A program made the position numbers and the translations under genes. Below, in pieces: positions 62,324 to 64,000 of a DNA stretch of 64,000 bases. This DNA comes from Edaphochlamys debaryana (taxonomy: Eukaryota; Chlorophyta; Chlorophyceae; Chlamydomonadales), in contig JAEHOE010000103.1 in the NCBI GenBank assembly GCA_016858145.1, positions 372,001-436,000 of the forward strand, given 5' to 3'. The notes beneath the pieces are model-generated. The model saw nothing but the letters and a program-made list of their open reading frames with translations. It ran no database searches and was not told the origin of the DNA. Positions within the stretch are counted from its first letter, which is position 1. Each line of letters begins with the position of its first letter.

Positions 62324-64000
62324 ATGGATGCAGCCGAAGATGAAGTCGGCATTGGGCTTCTGCAGGCCGCTCGGCAGCTGCAGGACTACGCCGCGACCGT
62401 GCTGGGCCTTCAGCTGGACTATGGTAAGGGCTCGCTGACGACATGCATGACCATGTCCTCTGCAACGTGTTGACCGCGGACTCTGGAGCGGCAGCAGCGC
62501 ACGCTGTGGCGATGGGTGTTGCTGACGCCCCTTGACCGGCCCGACCTCCCGCCCTCCTGTGCAGTTACGCCCGACCTGCAAGGCGGCACGGGATGGATTG
62601 CAGCGGGGCGTCCACAAGGGCCCGCGAGTCACCCCGTGCTGCTGCACTTCCGGCGGTCGGGGATCGTCGGCGGGGCGCCTGGGCCTGATGGGGGCGCCCG
62701 ATTGTTACCGGGCCCTGCGCGCCTCTCGCCGTCGGCGCCTGCTGCTGCCGGCTCTGTGACTCTGGCGCAGTACCTTGAGGAGGCAGCGGAGCCCCTGCTG
62801 CCGCCTAGCACGCCGGGGCGGCCCAGCACAGGAGCTGTACAGCCACCCCAGCAACCGGATCACCCCAACCTCGCGGTCCTCTTGGACCCAGCGGCGGAGG
62901 GCGCGGCTCTGTTGGGCGGCTCCAACCGGGATGCCTCTTGTCCGGTCCACGCGGACACGATATCAGCAGCGTACACGGGTGCTAGTGCTGACGACGGAGG
63001 ATGTCGCGCTGCCTCCATAGGCGCCGCTTGGCTCCCGGGCTGCAGCCTGGAGGAGTGCCTCCGCAACCCGCAGGCGGCGGCGGCGTGCGGGCTGTCGTAC
63101 GGCGGCAGCAGTACCGCGTACGGCACTGGGGCATACGGCACGGGGCCGTACAGCAGTTGCGGCGCGGGCGAGCACCACCTCCGCTTCCTGCTGCTGCAGC
63201 TGGTGGCGGCGGTGACGCACGCCCATGCGCGCGGGTGCGCTTTCGGCGGCGGCCTCAGCGCCGCCACCATGCAGCTACAGCCGGGCGGCTGGCTGCAGCT
63301 GCTACCTCCGCCTCCCGCGCCTCCACCTCCTCCCTCCCCACTCGCCGCCAGCGATACCCCATCCTCGCCGCCTCCCCAGCCGCGGTCGGGCCCGCCCGTG
63401 CCGCCGCTCCCTCGCCTCCCCGCGTGCCTGTGTCCCGGGCCGCCCACGCTGCCCGCGCTCACACGCGCATGGCAGGCCCACGCGCTCTCCAACCTGGACT
63501 ACCTGCTCCTGCTGAACCTGCTGGCGGGGAGGCGCCTGGGGGACCGCACCGCCCACCCCTTTGTGCCCTGGGTCACGGACTTCGGCGTGCACCCGCGGAT
63601 CATGCTGGGCCTGGGTCCAGGGCCCGAGGTTGCCGTACACGGATCTGGGTCTGGACCTGGATTGGGTCCGGGGCATGGCCCAGGGGTCGAGGGAGGAGCA
63701 GCGGGCGGGGCCGACGAGGGCGAGCCGAGTGGGGGAGTCGGCGGCGGCTGGCACGACCTGTCCCGGTCGCGCTACCGCCAGGCCAAGGGGGACCTGCAGC
63801 TGGACGTGACGTACGCGTCGTCGTACCCGCCGCACCACATACCGCAGGTACGACAGGATGCCATCGCCCGGGTGCACTCGCGCGTGTATGTATCTCCTGT
63901 AGCGGTGCGTAACGGTAACGGTCACCCTGCCGTGCTGCATCTCAGGAGCCGCTGTCCGAGCTGTCGTACTGCATCTACATGGCGCGCGTGACGCCCAGGG
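62324..64000 (+). CDS. WDR81-like BEACH-domain protein, 5' part (3' partial)
   Basis: Exons 62324-62423, 62565-63847 and 63946 to beyond the window end; phases agree. The start (MDAAEDEVGIGLLQAARQLQ) is the first ATG before a good GTAAGG donor. Residues around 240-290 (HHLRFLLLQLVAAVTHAHAR) resemble the kinase-like N-terminal region of WDR81. After a low-complexity Pro/Ser stretch comes a BEACH start: SNLDYLLLLNLLAGRRLGD, HPFVPWVTDF, WHDLSRSRYRQAKGDLQLD, YPPHHIPQ, EPLSELSYCIYMARVTPR. The PHHIPE..SELSYY-type ending is characteristic of WDR81 among BEACH proteins (family knowledge). WDR81 acts in endosome maturation and autophagy. The WD40 part would lie outside the window. Confidence 0.8.

Overview
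The window is nuclear DNA of a GC-rich green alga, most likely a volvocine or chlamydomonad chlorophyte. The evidence is very high GC at third codon positions, genes cut into many short exons by 90-400 bp introns (consensus GTGAGG/GTGCGG...CAG), a TGTAA poly(A) signal about 100 nt after one stop codon, a pherophorin-type cell-wall gene with Ser-Pro-rich linkers, and a giant PMP-repeat membrane protein of a kind known from these algae. Nothing looks bacterial. I assembled the exon structures by hand from splice sites, reading frame and protein-family conservation.

Layout: 28-392 (+), last two exons of a galactokinase-like GHMP kinase. 1713-8515 (-), catalase-peroxidase copy A (21 exons, one frameshift). 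9575 to about 14972 (-), pherophorin-like gene with a duplicated three-exon module. About 15-17.9 kb, unresolved. 17893-26749 (+), complete 28-exon ubiquitin E4 / UFD2 gene (1040 aa). 28890-34492 (+), intact catalase-peroxidase copy B (698 aa). 35521 to about 48.8 kb (-), giant PMP-repeat, multi-pass membrane protein (about 3,700 aa, one exon of 5.6 kb). 48.8-52.9 kb, gene-poor. 52871-58745 (-), divergent catalase-peroxidase copy C. 59642-61608 (-), CutC-family protein (248 aa, 8 exons). 62324 to the window end (+), 5' part of a WDR81-like BEACH protein.

The main feature is the trio of KatG-type catalase-peroxidases in 57 kb. All three begin with a signal peptide and keep the haem-site and Met-Tyr-Trp adduct residues. 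A and B form a widely spaced inverted pair that shares some introns almost base for base and differs in others. C shares a 134-bp identical tract with A although most of it is diverged. C also lacks two introns present in A and B and has one they lack. This pattern suggests continuing gene conversion and intron turnover. A carries a one-base insertion that truncates its C-terminal domain.

The KatG genes lie next to two surface/matrix-type genes, the pherophorin and the PMP giant. An inference worth testing is that these are secreted peroxidases acting at the cell wall or in the secretory pathway. Seven of roughly 118 introns that could be placed begin with GC instead of GT, which is unusually many.
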